Shown here: in pieces, positions 1 to 10,397 of the stretch
Layout of the letters: each line of letters starts with the position of its first letter
Numbering within the stretch: the stretch's first letter is position 1
The notes under the pieces: generated by a model
What the model was told of the DNA's origin: nothing
What the model saw: the letters and a program-made list of their open reading frames with translations, nothing else
Database searches by the model: none
NCBI GenBank assembly: GCA_029210125.1
Contig: JARGPR010000004.1
Span: 124,001-188,000 of the forward strand
Length of the DNA: 64,000 bases
Direction: 5' to 3'
DNA from: Pseudomonadales bacterium
Lineage (GTDB): Bacteria > Pseudomonadota > Gammaproteobacteria > Pseudomonadales > JAHRWD01
Program-made: the position numbers and the translations under genes

Positions 1-1818
1 CTCGCTAGACGCAACAAAGTGGATGTTGAGTCTGAACACGCTTTCGAAATGCCCACCGAAAAAGTAATTTATGAAGTCTCGATTCCGGATACCATCACCG
101 TGGCTGACCTGGCACAGCAGATGCGTGTCAAGTCGGGAGAAGTGATTAAAGAGATGTTCAAAATGGGCTCCGTTGTCACCATTAATCAGGTAATTGATCA
201 GGACACCGCAACTATTCTCGTCGAAGAGATGGGGCACCAGGTTAAGACTCTGGCAGAAGATACGGTTGAAACACAGCTCGAAGGAACGCTAGTACATGAA
301 GGTGAGCAGAAGTCTCGCGCGCCTGTAGTAACGGTGATGGGTCATGTTGACCATGGTAAAACCTCATTGCTGGACTATATCCGCGAAACTAAAGTTACCA
401 CCGGAGAAGCAGGTGGGATTACCCAGCATATCGGTGCTTATCATGTCGAGACTGGCCATGGCATGATCAGTTTCCTCGATACCCCAGGTCATGCTGCATT
501 TACCGCTATGCGAGCACGCGGAGCCAAATTGACCGATATCGTGATTTTGGTGGTGGCTGCGGATGATGGTGTGATGCCTCAAACAGAAGAGGCGATTCAG
601 CATGCCAAAGCCGCTGAAGTGCCGTTAATCATTGCGATTAACAAAATGGACAAAGAAAACGCAGACCCGGACCGAGTTAAAAATGAGTTAGCGGCGAAGG
701 ACGTCATTCCTGAAGATTGGGGCGGCGATACGCAGTTTATTCAGGTTTCGGCACATACCGGACAAGGTATTGATGAACTATTAGATGCAGTACTTCTGCA
801 GGCAGAACTGCTTGAGCTTACCGCAGTACCTGATGTACCCGCGAGCGGCGTAGTGGTTGAATCCCGGCTTGAAAAAGGCCGTGGCTCGGTTGCTACTCTA
901 CTGGTGCTGAACGGAACCCTTAAAAAAGGCGACATTGTACTTGCTGGACAGCAGTTTGGTCGCGTTAGAGCCATTATGGATGAAAATGGCCGGAGCGTTA
1001 AAGGCGCGGGGCCATCTATCCCTGTTGAGATCTTAGGTCTCGACGGTACCCCTGATGCGGGTGAAGATTTTCAGGTGGTCTCGGATGAACGCAAAGCTCG
1101 AGAGGTTGCCGTATTCCGTCAAAGTAAATTCCGAGACCTGCGGTTGGCGCGCCAACATGCGGCTAAGATGGAAAACATCTTTGATAGCGTCAGTGAAAAT
1201 GAGAAAAAAGTACTCAACATCGTTCTAAAAACGGATGTCCGTGGTTCCCTAGAGGCACTGCAGGCGTCGCTAATGGATCTGGGCAACGACGAAGTTACTG
1301 TCAAAGTTGTATCAGGTGGAGTGGGAGGCATTGGTGAAACCGATGCGAACCTCGCGCTTGCATCCGGTGCGGTGATTATTGGTTTTAATGTTCGAGCCGA
1401 TGGCAAAGCCCGCAAGATCATTGAAGAGGAAGGGATCGAGCTGCGTTACTACAGCATCATCTACGATATTTTAGATGATGTGAAACAGTCTATGATTGGC
1501 CTTCTCGGACCTAGTTTCCGTGAGGAAATTGTTGGCGTAGCTGAAGTACGTGACGTATTCCGCTCACCCAAGTTTGGCTTGATCGCCGGCTGTATGGTGA
1601 TTGAAGGTATGGTTTATCGAAACAAACCAATCCGTGTATTACGCGATGATATTGTGATCTATGAAGGTGAACTTGAGTCACTCCGGCGCTTTAAAGATGA
1701 TGTAAGTGAAGTTCGAAACAACATGGAATGCGGTATCGGCGTGAAAAATTACAACGATGTTCGAGCTGGGGATAAGATCGAAGTGTTCGACTTGAAAGAA
1801 GTTGAGCGGGTTCTTTAA
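1..1818 (+). CDS. infB: Translation initiation factor IF-2 (5' truncated by window edge)
   Basis: IF-2 is the GTPase that brings initiator fMet-tRNA to the 30S subunit and promotes 50S joining. The frame is open from base 1, so the gene starts upstream and only the last 605 residues are visible; gammaproteobacterial IF-2 is usually 830-900 residues. Visible parts are the IF2_N segment ([15 protein letters not shown]), then the G domain with G1 GHVDHGKT at visible residues 114-121, DTPGH near 160 and NKMD at 214-217, followed by domains II, III and the fMet-tRNA-binding C-terminal domain. A GTG at base 19 could be mistaken for the start but lies inside the conserved region. It is followed 15 bp later by rbfA, the usual nusA-infB-rbfA-truB-rpsO-pnp order. 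Confidence 0.97.
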   Translation, partial: LARRNKVDVESEHAFEMPTEKVIYEVSIPDTITVADLAQQMRVKSGEVIKEMFKMGSVVTINQVIDQDTATILVEEMGHQVKTLAEDTVETQLEGTLVHEGEQKSRAPVVTVMGHVDHGKTSLLDYIRETKVTTGEAGGITQHIGAYHVETGHGMISFLDTPGHAAFTAMRARGAKLTDIVILVVAADDGVMPQTEEAIQHAKAAEVPLIIAINKMDKENADPDRVKNELAAKDVIPEDWGGDTQFIQVSAHTGQGIDELLDAVLLQAELLELTAVPDVPASGVVVESRLEKGRGSVATLLVLNGTLKKGDIVLAGQQFGRVRAIMDENGRSVKGAGPSIPVEILGLDGTPDAGEDFQVVSDERKAREVAVFRQSKFRDLRLARQHAAKMENIFDSVSENEKKVLNIVLKTDVRGSLEALQASLMDLGNDEVTVKVVSGGVGGIGETDANLALASGAVIIGFNVRADGKARKIIEEEGIELRYYSIIYDILDDVKQSMIGLLGPSFREEIVGVAEVRDVFRSPKFGLIAGCMVIEGMVYRNKPIRVLRDDIVIYEGELESLRRFKDDVSEVRNNMECGIGVKNYNDVRAGDKIEVFDLKEVERVL

Positions 1819-1833
1819 TCAACTAATCTGATT

Positions 1834-2211
1834 ATGCCTAGAGACTTTAAACGTACTGATCGTGTTGCCGACTCTTTGAAAAAAGGGTTGGCAGAATTGA
1901 TTCATCGTTCCATGAATGATCCGCGCGTCGATGGCGTATCGATTACAGATGTAGAGGTTAGTAGAGATCTGGCCCATGCTAAAGTTTTCGTGACCGTGAT
2001 TGGTCAAGATGACTTGGCTGGCGCTCAGCCAGCGATGGATAGCTTGAATAATGCTGCAGGTTTTTTGCGATCCAGTATCGCGAAGGATGATCGGATGCGC
2101 TCCGTTCCAAAGTTACGTTTTTTTTATGACGATACCCTGTCGAAAGGCCGTCGTATTTCCGACCTTATCGATCAAGCAGTGAGTGAAATCAATAGCTCAC
2201 CTGATGATTGA
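1834..2211 (+). CDS. rbfA: 30S ribosome-binding factor A
   Basis: RbfA is a small KH-fold protein that binds the 30S subunit late in 16S rRNA maturation and is needed at low temperature. The 125-residue product has the family opening (MPRDFKRTDRVADSLKKGLAELIHR), the central DPRVDGVSITDVEVSRDLAHAKVFVTV strand region and the C-terminal RSVPKLRFFYDDTLSKGRRI. Length matches the family (about 120-135). It starts 15 bp after the infB stop with only a weak ribosome site, so translation is probably coupled to infB. Position between infB and truB is the standard gammaproteobacterial arrangement. Confidence 0.96.
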   Translation: MPRDFKRTDRVADSLKKGLAELIHRSMNDPRVDGVSITDVEVSRDLAHAKVFVTVIGQDDLAGAQPAMDSLNNAAGFLRSSIAKDDRMRSVPKLRFFYDDTLSKGRRISDLIDQAVSEINSSPDD

Positions 2212-2241
2212 CCCACACTCTAAAATCAAGGTAATTACTAG

Positions 2242-3165
2242 TTGTCACGCAGGCGCAAAAATAACGGCCGAAAAATAAACGGTATACTGATTCTTGATAA
2301 ACCGGTAGGCCTGACGTCAAACGCAGCCCTACAACGCGTGAAAAGATTATTTGGTGCGGCCAAGGCCGGTCACACCGGTAGTTTGGATCCACTAGCAAGT
2401 GGTGTTTTGCCAATCTGCTTTGGTGAAGCAACCAAATTTTCGCAGTTTTTGCTGGATGCCGACAAGGGTTATCAGGTAACGATTAAACTCGGTGTAAGAA
2501 CCGATAGCTCCGACGCTGAAGGTGAGATTGTTTCTATTAGATCCACTCGCCATGTCACCGACGAGCAGATCAGGACACAGCTAAAAACCTTCGAAGGTGA
2601 AATAGATCAGATTCCTTCGATGTTTTCGGCGATCAAACATAATGGTCAGCCGCTCTATAAGCTAGCTCGCCAAGGTATCGAAGTAGAGCGAGCTGCAAGA
2701 AGAATCCGGATCGACCATATTGATCTTGTTAGCTTTAAGGGTCGAGAAATTAAGTTAGATATCGCCTGCAGCAAAGGTACCTATATTAGAACCATTGCAG
2801 ATGATTTGGGCGAACTGCTTGGTTGCGGTGGTCATGTAATTGAACTACGTCGCAGCAAAGCTGGGCCCTACGGTCTGAGCGACAGCATCACGCTTGATGC
2901 ACTCGGAGAACTGATCTCTGAAGGTGGTCACCAAGCGGTGGATCAGCGATTATTGCCGCTGAGTTCATGTGTGGTAGATTTTCCAGAGCTTCAACTGCCA
3001 GAATCCAGCGCTTATTATTTGCGACAGGGCCAGGCCGTACAGATAGCAAACATGCCCACAGAGGGTTGGGTGCAGATTCATCACCAGGATGGCGAGTTTA
3101 TTGGTGTGGGTGAAATACTGGACGACGGTAGAGTGGCCCCACGACGGTTGGTCGTGAACGGTTAA
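2242..3165 (+). CDS. truB: tRNA pseudouridine(55) synthase
   Basis: TruB makes pseudouridine 55 in the T-arm of tRNAs. The 307-residue product has the TruB signature GHTGSLDPLASG with the catalytic Asp at residue 49, the GTYIRTIADDLG motif near 195-206 and a C-terminal PUA-like domain. An in-frame TAG lies directly before the TTG at 2242, so translation must begin at this TTG or later; AAGG about 11 bases upstream serves as ribosome site, and residues 12-20 (INGILILDK) are already conserved, which supports TTG. Third gene of the infB operon. Confidence 0.95.
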   Translation: MSRRRKNNGRKINGILILDKPVGLTSNAALQRVKRLFGAAKAGHTGSLDPLASGVLPICFGEATKFSQFLLDADKGYQVTIKLGVRTDSSDAEGEIVSIRSTRHVTDEQIRTQLKTFEGEIDQIPSMFSAIKHNGQPLYKLARQGIEVERAARRIRIDHIDLVSFKGREIKLDIACSKGTYIRTIADDLGELLGCGGHVIELRRSKAGPYGLSDSITLDALGELISEGGHQAVDQRLLPLSSCVVDFPELQLPESSAYYLRQGQAVQIANMPTEGWVQIHHQDGEFIGVGEILDDGRVAPRRLVVNG

Positions 3166-3175
3166 CGAATTTAAA

Positions 3176-3192
3176 GAGCGTGTTTTACGCTC
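3176..3192 (+). other. Small hairpin after truB
   Basis: GAGCGT, loop GTTTT, ACGCTC: a perfect 6-bp stem just after the truB stop, with no T run behind it. It is therefore not a clear terminator. It could be a processing or attenuation element between truB and rpsO. This is inference only. Confidence 0.35.
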
Positions 3193-3206
3193 ACATAAAC
3201 CGAGTT

Positions 3207-3235
3207 TTGACTTCAAATATGCGCGGTCATAACTT
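3207..3235 (+). promoter_or_regulatory. Candidate sigma-70 promoter for rpsO
   Basis: TTGACT at 3207-3212 is a good -35 box. After a 17-base spacer comes TAACTT, a weak -10. The transcript would begin about 30 bases before rpsO. In E. coli rpsO also has its own promoter inside the operon, which makes this plausible, but the -10 is poor. Confidence 0.4.
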
Positions 3236-3270
3236 TTTTTCAATCAAGCATATTTTCAGGAGATAGTTAG

Positions 3271-3537
3271 ATGTTATCAGCAAACGAGAAAGAGCAAATT
3301 GTTAGCGAATACAAAACTAAAGAGGGTGACACTGGTTCACCAGAAGTTCAGGTAGCGCTACTGACCAAAAATATTGAAAAACTGCAGTCTCACTTCAAAG
3401 ATCATAAACATGATCACCACTCACGTCGTGGTTTGATCCGCATGGTTAACCAGCGTCGTAAGTTGCTGGACTACTTGAAAAGAAAAGACGCTGATCGTTA
3501 CCTTGCTTTAATCGCTAGCCTTGGCCTGCGTCGATAG
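3271..3537 (+). CDS. rpsO: 30S ribosomal protein S15
   Basis: S15 is an early-binding 16S rRNA protein that helps assemble the 30S platform and contacts the 50S subunit in bridge B4. The 88-residue product has the family's opening ([15 protein letters not shown]), the conserved [14 protein letters not shown] segment, the [11 protein letters not shown] rRNA-binding helix and ends in LGLRR. A strong ribosome site (AGGAG) lies 7 bases before ATG. It is followed by pnp, as in most Proteobacteria. Confidence 0.97.
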   Translation: MLSANEKEQIVSEYKTKEGDTGSPEVQVALLTKNIEKLQSHFKDHKHDHHSRRGLIRMVNQRRKLLDYLKRKDADRYLALIASLGLRR

Positions 3538-3562
3538 AATTCGATTAGAACGAGAACATTGG

Positions 3563-3586
3563 CGCCGGCTGACGTAGATGCCGGCG
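3563..3586 (+). promoter_or_regulatory. Hairpin in the rpsO-pnp leader
   Basis: CGCCGGC, 10-base loop, GCCGGCG: a perfect GC-only 7-bp stem with no T tract. In E. coli the rpsO-pnp intergenic RNA folds into a hairpin cut by RNase III, after which PNPase represses its own synthesis. This stem sits in the equivalent place, 38 bases before the GTG start chosen for pnp, and is a candidate for the same control. The function is inferred from position. Confidence 0.5.
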
Positions 3587-3624
3587 GATAAGGAATGAAA
3601 GAGAATCAAATACAGGAATACAAA

Positions 3625-5712
3625 GTGAACCCAATTACAAAAACATTTAGTTACGGCGACCATCAAGTCACCTTGGAAACTGGTCGTGTTGCACGCCAGG
3701 CTTCCGGTTCGGTCATGGTTACTATGGATGAAACCGTTGTTCTGGTCACCGCTGTTGCACGTAAGCAGCCAAAACCGGGTCAATCGTTTTTCCCTCTGAC
3801 GGTTAACTATCAGGAAAAAACCTATGCAACCGGTCGGATACCCGGTGGTTTTTTCAAGCGTGAAGGCCGTCCTTCCGAAAAAGAAACACTAACATCACGA
3901 TTGATAGATCGCCCAATTCGGCCACTATTTCCTAAAGGATTCATGAACGAAGTTCAGGTTATCTGTACCGTCATGTCATCGAATCGTATGATTGATCCAG
4001 ATATTCCTGCGCTAATCGGAGCATCTGCGGCATTAGGTTTGTCCGGTGTACCTTTCGCAGGGCCGCTGGGTGCCGCCCGTGTTGGTTATATCGACGGCGC
4101 TTATGTACTGAACCCCACTTATGCTGAACTCAAAGAATCTGATCTTGATATGGTGGTTGCGGGTACCCGTGACGCGGTACTCATGGTTGAGTCTGAAGCT
4201 AAAGAGCTGAGCGAAGATGAGATGCTGGGCGCAGTTTTATATGCGCACCAGGGAATGCAAGTTGTTGTAGATGCTGTCGCCGAACTGGTTGCTGAAGCGG
4301 GCAAACCTGCCTGGGAATGGACACCTGCTACGGAAAATACTGCTTTATTAGAAGCGGTTACTCAGCAAGCAGGTACGGGTATCGGTGAAGCGTATCGCAT
4401 CACTGAAAAAACCGCTCGCCAGGATAAGCTGTCAGCTCTGAAAGCTAGTGCAGTTGAAGCGCTTTGTGTTGAAGGCTCAGAGTTTTCTGAGGGCGATGTT
4501 TCAGACGCCTTCTCAGGGCTGGAAAAAAATATTGTTCGTACCCGTGTTTTAGATGGTGAACCTCGTATTGATGGCCGTGATCTAAGCACTGTACGTGGAT
4601 TGAATATCGAAACCGGCATTTTGTCTCGTGTTCATGGTTCCTCCTTGTTCACCCGGGGTGAAACGCAAGCGATCGTTGCAGCTACACTCGGTACGGTTCG
4701 TGATGCTGCGATTGTTGACGCATTGGAAGGCAGCTACCGCGACCACTTTATGTTGCACTATAACTTCCCTCCTTACAGTGTTGGTGAAACCGGCATGGTA
4801 GGCAGCCCGAAACGACGTGAGATTGGTCACGGTCGCCTTGCTCGCCGTGGTCTTGCTGCGGTTCTCCCTACGGTTGAAGAGTTCCCGTATACCGTTCGAC
4901 TGGTTTCAGAAATCACCGAATCAAACGGTTCTAGCTCGATGGCTTCAGTTTGTGGCGGTAGTTTGGCGCTGATGGACGCAGGTGTTCCATTGAAAGCACC
5001 CGTAGCCGGAATTGCGATGGGCCTTGTTAAAGACGGTGATCGTTTTGCCGTTCTTACCGATATTCTGGGTGATGAAGATCACCTCGGCGACATGGACTTT
5101 AAAGTAGCCGGTACAGAAGCAGGCGTAACCGCTCTTCAAATGGATATCAAAATCCAGGGCATAACCGAAGAGATCATGGAAGCTGCCCTAATCCAGGCCA
5201 GTGCTGCACGGTTACATATCCTTGCTGAGATGAACAAGGTGCTGGCAAGCTCTCGCACAGAGTTGTCAGATCACGCGCCTCAAATGAATACCGTTAAGGT
5301 AGCTCCCGATAAGATCCGCGATATCATTGGTAAAGGCGGTGCGACGATCCGTTCCATCACTGAAGAGACCGGTGCAACGGTTGATATTGACGACAACGGC
5401 ACGGTTACTGTTTACGCAGAAACCCAGGAATCAATGACTGCAGCACTGACTCGCATTGAGAGCATTACCGCAGAAGCGGAAGTGGGTGCTATCTATACCG
5501 GTAAGGTTGCTAGAATCGTAGACTTTGGTGCTTTCGTAACGATTTTACCGGGCAAGGACGGCTTGGTTCATATTTCTCAGATCGCTGAAGAGCGGGTTGA
5601 GAATGTTACCGATTATCTGAGCGAAGGTCAGGAGATCAAAGTGAAGGTTCTGGACGTGGACAACCGCGGTCGAATCAAACTGAGTATGAAAGAGGTTGGC
5701 GCAGACGAGTAA
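3625..5712 (+). CDS. pnp: Polyribonucleotide nucleotidyltransferase (PNPase)
   Basis: PNPase is a phosphorolytic 3'-to-5' exoribonuclease and part of the RNA degradosome. Order of domains: two RNase PH-like halves joined by a helical linker, a KH domain ([17 protein letters not shown], about 560-580) and a C-terminal S1 domain ([21 protein letters not shown]). The longest frame starts at ATG 3595, but AGGA directly touches that ATG, while GTG 3625 has AGGA at a 7-base spacing and gives the family start [21 protein letters not shown] therefore choose GTG. Length 695 residues matches PNPase (about 700). A GC hairpin lies just upstream and may mediate autoregulation. Confidence 0.96.
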   Translation: MNPITKTFSYGDHQVTLETGRVARQASGSVMVTMDETVVLVTAVARKQPKPGQSFFPLTVNYQEKTYATGRIPGGFFKREGRPSEKETLTSRLIDRPIRPLFPKGFMNEVQVICTVMSSNRMIDPDIPALIGASAALGLSGVPFAGPLGAARVGYIDGAYVLNPTYAELKESDLDMVVAGTRDAVLMVESEAKELSEDEMLGAVLYAHQGMQVVVDAVAELVAEAGKPAWEWTPATENTALLEAVTQQAGTGIGEAYRITEKTARQDKLSALKASAVEALCVEGSEFSEGDVSDAFSGLEKNIVRTRVLDGEPRIDGRDLSTVRGLNIETGILSRVHGSSLFTRGETQAIVAATLGTVRDAAIVDALEGSYRDHFMLHYNFPPYSVGETGMVGSPKRREIGHGRLARRGLAAVLPTVEEFPYTVRLVSEITESNGSSSMASVCGGSLALMDAGVPLKAPVAGIAMGLVKDGDRFAVLTDILGDEDHLGDMDFKVAGTEAGVTALQMDIKIQGITEEIMEAALIQASAARLHILAEMNKVLASSRTELSDHAPQMNTVKVAPDKIRDIIGKGGATIRSITEETGATVDIDDNGTVTVYAETQESMTAALTRIESITAEAEVGAIYTGKVARIVDFGAFVTILPGKDGLVHISQIAEERVENVTDYLSEGQEIKVKVLDVDNRGRIKLSMKEVGADE

Positions 5713-5730
5713 GTGATCTGTCATATCAGG

Positions 5731-5760
5731 AAACGGTAGTTTATTAAGCCGCCGTTTTTT
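5731..5760 (+). terminator. Rho-independent terminator after pnp
   Basis: AAACGG at 5731-5736 pairs with CCGTTT at 5752-5757 and runs into a T6 tract, 18 bases after the pnp stop. The stem is short and the loop long, so it is probably the weaker of two stacked terminators. Confidence 0.55.
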
Positions 5761-5786
5761 GATTAAAACTACTCGAAATAGATATT

Positions 5787-5827
5787 AAAAAAGCCGCTGA
5801 TGATAAAATTATCAGCGGCTTTTTTTT
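5787..5827. terminator. Strong bidirectional terminator between pnp and the esterase gene
   Basis: AAAAAAGCCGCTGAT pairs perfectly with ATCAGCGGCTTTTTT across a 9-base loop. The A tract on one side and T tract on the other give U-rich ends on both strands. It sits between two convergent genes (pnp on + and the esterase on -) and can end both transcripts. Confidence 0.93.
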
Positions 5828-5842
5828 GTTCCGGTTTTGGCT

Positions 5843-6739
5843 CTAGCCCAAATGAGTACGAATAAAATCGCCCATCTGTTCAATCGCTTTTTTGCCGTCC
5901 GAGATGATAGGCGCATAGTGGGGGAATACGTGAACCATCTCTTCCCATTCCTGAAGCATTACATCAACCCCCGCAGCTTTGGCATTTTTGGCCAACAGGC
6001 GTGAGTCGTCCAGTAGTACTTCAGCGGTGCCCACCTGGATCAGCATCGGTGGCAGCCCAGTCAGATCGGAAAATACCGGCGATGCCTCAGGGTTCTTGCG
6101 ATCCGCACCAGCCAGGTATATATCCGCCATCATATTCAAACTTTCTCTTGAAACCATGGGGTCTTCGTCGGCTCTGCTATCCATCGAATCAGAACTGTGG
6201 GTAAGATCTGCCCAGGGTGACAGTAGAATAGCGGCGCTGGGTAAAGGGATATTTTGATCGCGCAGCTTGACCAGTGTAGCAACGGTTAAACCGCCACCGG
6301 CTGAGTCACCCGCAATTACGATATTCTCGGCTTTTACACCGGTACCGAGCAACCATTGGTAAGCCTTAACCGCATCGCGCAAAGCGCAAGGAAACTGCCC
6401 TTCCGGAGCAAGCTCATAATCTACTGCAAAACCCTTGATGCCTGCAGCACGGCTGATATCTGCAACCAGGCTTTGGTGAGTAGTCAACGAGCCAATGACA
6501 TAGCCTCCGCCGTGAAGATAAAACAGCACTGAGTCTGAGTTGCTATTACCGATAGTGGTGAACTGGGATGAAATACCATCGGCAGAAACCGGCTCAATAG
6601 AAACGTCATCACCAATTGGGAACGCACCGCCAAGTTGTTCGTAGCCGTTACGCATGTCCGCTAGGGTGCGCTCTTCACCTTCCGCTGCTGCGCCAGCAGC
6701 GAGTAGTTGTTTAAATGCTTCAACTTCCTGATTAGCCAT
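5843..6739 (-). CDS. Alpha/beta hydrolase, hormone-sensitive-lipase-type esterase
   Basis: A 298-residue cytoplasmic esterase/lipase of the HSL (family IV) group. Visible hallmarks: the oxyanion motif HGGG at 76-79 (LHGGGYVIGS), the nucleophile elbow GDSAG with Ser146, an Asp at 244/245 (LLDDSRLL) and a His near 270 (VHVFPHYAP) completing the triad. There is no signal peptide. Such enzymes cut short-chain acyl esters; the natural substrate cannot be told. The gene lies 47 bp downstream of acs on the same strand, so co-transcription with acetate activation is possible. Confidence 0.88.
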   Translation of the reverse strand: MANQEVEAFKQLLAAGAAAEGEERTLADMRNGYEQLGGAFPIGDDVSIEPVSADGISSQFTTIGNSNSDSVLFYLHGGGYVIGSLTTHQSLVADISRAAGIKGFAVDYELAPEGQFPCALRDAVKAYQWLLGTGVKAENIVIAGDSAGGGLTVATLVKLRDQNIPLPSAAILLSPWADLTHSSDSMDSRADEDPMVSRESLNMMADIYLAGADRKNPEASPVFSDLTGLPPMLIQVGTAEVLLDDSRLLAKNAKAAGVDVMLQEWEEMVHVFPHYAPIISDGKKAIEQMGDFIRTHLG

Positions 6740-6786
6740 ATCCTTTTACCTTTTTATAGTTATTGTTAAATTTTTCGGGAGCACGG

Positions 6787-8724
6787 TTACTTATTGAACC
6801 TATTTTCAACAAGGTGATCCACCACCGTGGGTTCAGCCAGAGTGCTGGTATCGCCTAGGGTATCCAGTTCATTGGCAGCGACTTTACGTAGAATTCGCCG
6901 CATGATTTTTCCAGAGCGTGTTTTCGGTAACGCTGGAGCCCATTGAATAATATCGGGTTTAGCGATCGGGCCAATTTCAACCGAGACCAGTGCAATTAGT
7001 TCTTTGCGCAACGCCTCACTAGGTTCAACATCATGCATGAGTGTTACATAAGCGTAGATACCCTGGCCTTTTATGTCGTGTGGATAACCTACTACGGCAG
7101 CTTCGGCAACGGCTTCATGAAGCACCAGTGCACTTTCTACTTCCGCGGTTCCCATGCGGTGACCGGACACATTCAATACATCATCTACCCGCCCTGTAAT
7201 CCAGTAGTAGCCATCCTCATCCCTTCGTGCGCCGTCCCCGGTAAAGTAGTAGCCGGAGTAGGTGCTGAAATAGGTATCAATACAACGTTGGTGATCACCA
7301 TAAACAGAACGAATCTGACCTGGCCATGATCTGGATATAGCGAGATTACCGGAGGCTGGACCTTCAAGTGTCTTACCATCATTGTCAAGCAGGCATAACT
7401 CAACCCCAAAAAAAGGCAGGGTCGCTGAGCCAGGTTTCATATCGATGGCGCCCGGTAGCGGTGTAATCATGATTCCCCCGGTTTCGGTTTGCCACCAGGT
7501 ATCAACAATCGGGCAGCGTGATTCTCCAACTACCCGGAAATACCATTCCCAGGCTTCTGGGTTGATGGGTTCGCCTACCGTTCCGAGGGTGCGCAGTGAG
7601 GTTCGGGAGCTTCTGGTTACATATTCGTCGCCTTGTCCCATAAGTGCGCGCAGCGCAGTCGGTGCGGTGTAGAAAATATTGACCTTGTGCTTGTCGACTA
7701 CTTGCCAGCATCTGGATGCGTCAGGGTAGGTAGGAATACCTTCAAATAGCAGTGTGGTTGCACCATTGGCAAGTGGTCCGTACACAATATAGGAGTGTCC
7801 GGTGACCCAGCCAACATCAGCAGTACACCAATAAATATCACCATCGTGGTAGTCGAACACGTACTTGTGTGTCATGGCAGCTTGCAACATATAGCCGCCG
7901 GTAGTGTGCAGTACACCTTTGGGTTTTCCGGTCGACCCGGAGGTGTAAAGTATAAATAGAGGATCTTCTGAGTCCATCTGCTCAGGTTCACAGACTGCCT
8001 CAACCTTGGCGGCTTCTTCGTGTAACCAAATATCACGGCCAGGAGCGATATTAATGTCACCGCCGGTTCTTTTGACGACGATAACGGTGTGTACGTCTGG
8101 GCATTCTTCCAGCGCGATATCAGCGTTAGCCTTAAGGGGCACTGTTTTACCGCCTCGAAACCCCTGATCTGCGGTAATGAGTACCTGGCAGTCGGAATCT
8201 AGAATTCGATCCTTTAGTGCCGTAGGGGAGAAACCACCAAATACCACTGAATGAACCGCACCGATACGAGCACACGCGAGCATCGCATAGGAAGCTTCGG
8301 GAATCATTGGCATATAAATACAAACACGATCCCCCTTTTTTACACCCCGTTGCTTTAATACATTGGCGAGACGGCAAACTTCGTTATGCAGGTCGTTGTA
8401 GGTTATTTTTGCATCTTCGGTGGGGTTGTCGCCCTCCCAGATAATAGCTATCTGATCACCCCGTTGCTCAAGATGCCTATCGATGCAGTTATAGGAGGCA
8501 TTGAGTTTAGCGTTTTCGAACCATTGAGCTTCGCCCCTGGCAAAGTCGAAGGAGCTGACGCGATCCCAGGGTTGATACCAGTCGAGAAATTGTTTGGCTT
8601 GCTCGGACCAAAATTGATCAGGCTGCTCTAGAGATGCCTTATACATCGTTTGGTATTGCTCTAATGAAATATGCGCTCGTTGGCGGGCTTGTTCTGGAAC
8701 CTTATGCAGGTGTATTTCTGACAC
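6787..8724 (-). CDS. acs: Acetyl-CoA synthetase
   Basis: Acs activates acetate with ATP to acetyl-CoA through acetyl-AMP. The 645-residue protein has the usual length (about 650), the adenylate-forming P-loop [11 protein letters not shown] near 262-272, the WWQTETGG motif and the C-terminal [11 protein letters not shown] with Lys606, the lysine that is inhibited by Pat-type acetylation in other bacteria. The start is GTG at 8724 with GAGG 9 bases upstream. In Pseudomonas an acs gene also lies just beyond panD, and CbrAB systems are known to influence acetate use, so the location next to the cbr locus is notable. Confidence 0.96.
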   Translation of the reverse strand: MSEIHLHKVPEQARQRAHISLEQYQTMYKASLEQPDQFWSEQAKQFLDWYQPWDRVSSFDFARGEAQWFENAKLNASYNCIDRHLEQRGDQIAIIWEGDNPTEDAKITYNDLHNEVCRLANVLKQRGVKKGDRVCIYMPMIPEASYAMLACARIGAVHSVVFGGFSPTALKDRILDSDCQVLITADQGFRGGKTVPLKANADIALEECPDVHTVIVVKRTGGDINIAPGRDIWLHEEAAKVEAVCEPEQMDSEDPLFILYTSGSTGKPKGVLHTTGGYMLQAAMTHKYVFDYHDGDIYWCTADVGWVTGHSYIVYGPLANGATTLLFEGIPTYPDASRCWQVVDKHKVNIFYTAPTALRALMGQGDEYVTRSSRTSLRTLGTVGEPINPEAWEWYFRVVGESRCPIVDTWWQTETGGIMITPLPGAIDMKPGSATLPFFGVELCLLDNDGKTLEGPASGNLAISRSWPGQIRSVYGDHQRCIDTYFSTYSGYYFTGDGARRDEDGYYWITGRVDDVLNVSGHRMGTAEVESALVLHEAVAEAAVVGYPHDIKGQGIYAYVTLMHDVEPSEALRKELIALVSVEIGPIAKPDIIQWAPALPKTRSGKIMRRILRKVAANELDTLGDTSTLAEPTVVDHLVENRFNK

Positions 8725-9049
8725 TGTTCTCTTCCTCTAAATCGAATATTTAGTCAAAAGGCAGTAGATAATGGGCTGCCTTATTGAATGCTGAGATGGT
8801 TGCGTAAACTGGGATTGTGAATAGCTTTTATAGCTCACCATTTCATAGTCTGGGGTGGGAAAAGTCAATACTGAAGACGTGTTGAAAGTATTATGAGTTG
8901 GTGAAAACGACTCTATTACTTCACCTGAAAGGGCAATACTATCGGTTCTTGATTAAAGCCTTTTGCGGTTCTGCGCAGTCACCACAATACAAACGTATGC
9001 TCGGCGAAATAGATGACTGCGGATAAAAGCTTTTTGATTGTTTCAGGTA
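8725..9049. other. acs-panD intergenic region (325 bp) with acs leader hairpin
   Basis: No gene seen. On the minus strand, AAGGCAG pairs with CTGCCTT (8758-8764 with 8776-8782) and is followed by TTTTG, about 35 bases before the acs GTG. It resembles a weak terminator or attenuator in the acs leader. I cannot place a confident promoter for acs here. Confidence 0.4.
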
Positions 9050-9430
9050 TTAGGCGACCTGAACGGGGATGGAGTTTGAGGAATGGCTGACGCTGTTGTC
9101 AGAATTCAAATAAACCAGAGTAGGTTTGAAATGAGTAAGTTGTGCTTCAGAGTAACCGGAGTAAGCGCAAATTATGATGCGATCCCCCGGACCAGCCTTG
9201 TGGGCTGCGGCTCCGTTTACAGAGATAGTACCGGTGTTGGATTCTGCCCGGATGGCGTAGGTTGTGAACCGCTCACCGTTATCAACGTTGTATATCTGAA
9301 TTTGTTCATATTCACGGATCCCGGATAGATCCAGTAGCTTGCCATCAATTGCGCAGGAGCCTTCGTACTCCAGCTCAGAGTGAGTGACATGGGCCTTATG
9401 CAGCTTGGCCTTTAGCATGATGGTTTGCAT
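9050..9430 (-). CDS. panD: Aspartate 1-decarboxylase
   Basis: PanD is a pyruvoyl enzyme that makes beta-alanine from aspartate for pantothenate and CoA synthesis. The self-cleavage site is visible in YEGSCAID, with Gly24-Ser25 exactly as in E. coli; cleavage yields a beta chain and an alpha chain with an N-terminal pyruvoyl group. The 126-residue length fits the family. The start at [20 protein letters not shown] keeps the canonical numbering. It lies downstream of panC with a 101-bp gap, so the order is panB-panC-panD on the minus strand. Confidence 0.96.
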   Translation of the reverse strand: MQTIMLKAKLHKAHVTHSELEYEGSCAIDGKLLDLSGIREYEQIQIYNVDNGERFTTYAIRAESNTGTISVNGAAAHKAGPGDRIIICAYSGYSEAQLTHFKPTLVYLNSDNSVSHSSNSIPVQVA

Positions 9431-9531
9431 TACAGGTTTACCTCTATCCCCTTTTAAATGTAATACCGTTGATGAAGTTTATAACATGGGTTTCGTTCGG
9501 CGGGCTAGTATGCCCGAAACATATTTGTCGT

Positions 9532-10380
9532 TCAAACGCTAAAAGCAATATTGTCGATTAAACGAACAGTTCCCAGTTTTGCTGCTACCAGAATAACCAG
9601 ATCTCGCTGCCGAGATGATGCTTTCGTCAGCGATCTTTGATTACATACTGAGAAATAGTCGACTTTAAAGCCATTTTTCTCAAGAATCTGTGTAGCTTCC
9701 TTTTCTAGCTCAACGTAATTACGCTGCCCGGTTAATATTATGTTTTTATAAGTATTTAAAGTCTGATGCAGAAGAGGGGCAATTTCCGCATCAGTTGCGC
9801 GCAGATTACCATTGCGGGAGCTTAAAGCCAAGCCGCTGGCCTCGCGAATGGTTGGCATCGAAACAACCTTGATAGGGAAGCAAAGATCCATCACCATTTT
9901 TTTGACCACAGCTAGTTGTTGGTAGTCTTTTTCGCCAAAGACAGCAATGTCCGGCTGAATGATATTGAATAGCTTGGAAACGACGGTGGTGACGCCGCTG
10001 AAATGATCCGGCCGATCAGCGCCACATAAGGTGTTGGCGATTTCCGGGGTGCCAACGCGAATTTGGTCTTCTAATCCATAGGGGTACATTTCGGCGGCGC
10101 TGGGTGCAAAAAGGAGGTCAGTACCCTGTGCGATCAATTTTTCACTATCTTGTTCCAGGGTGCGTGGGTAAGCGTCAAAGTCTTCATTAGGGCCAAATTG
10201 AATAGGGTTTACAAAGATGCTGACGGCTATGTAGTCGGCATTTTTCCGGGCGGTTTCGATCAATCGAAGATGTCCTTGATGCAGATTACCCATGGTAGGT
10301 ACAAGTGCAACGGTTTTGCCTTTTTGTCTTACCAGATTGAGGGCATCTCGGGTCTCTTGAATGGTGTGAAAGCTGAGCAT
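9532..10380 (-). CDS. panC: Pantothenate synthetase
   Basis: PanC condenses pantoate with beta-alanine using ATP. The 282-residue protein has the nucleotidyltransferase motif PTMGNLHQGHL (residues 28-38), the pantoate-binding FVNPIQFGPNEDFDAYPRT segment, and the KMSKS-like LSSRNGNL. It lies 17 bp after panB on the same strand and is almost certainly co-transcribed with it. The beta-alanine it uses is supplied by PanD, encoded next. Confidence 0.96.
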   Translation of the reverse strand: MLSFHTIQETRDALNLVRQKGKTVALVPTMGNLHQGHLRLIETARKNADYIAVSIFVNPIQFGPNEDFDAYPRTLEQDSEKLIAQGTDLLFAPSAAEMYPYGLEDQIRVGTPEIANTLCGADRPDHFSGVTTVVSKLFNIIQPDIAVFGEKDYQQLAVVKKMVMDLCFPIKVVSMPTIREASGLALSSRNGNLRATDAEIAPLLHQTLNTYKNIILTGQRNYVELEKEATQILEKNGFKVDYFSVCNQRSLTKASSRQRDLVILVAAKLGTVRLIDNIAFSV

Positions 10381-10397
10381 TGGGATATTGGTATGGT

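Noticed and set aside
9431-9531. Bulged GTTTC..GGGC/GCCC..GAAAC hairpin between panC and panD
   Set aside because: The stem is interrupted and no T tract follows, so neither a terminator nor a regulatory element can be supported.
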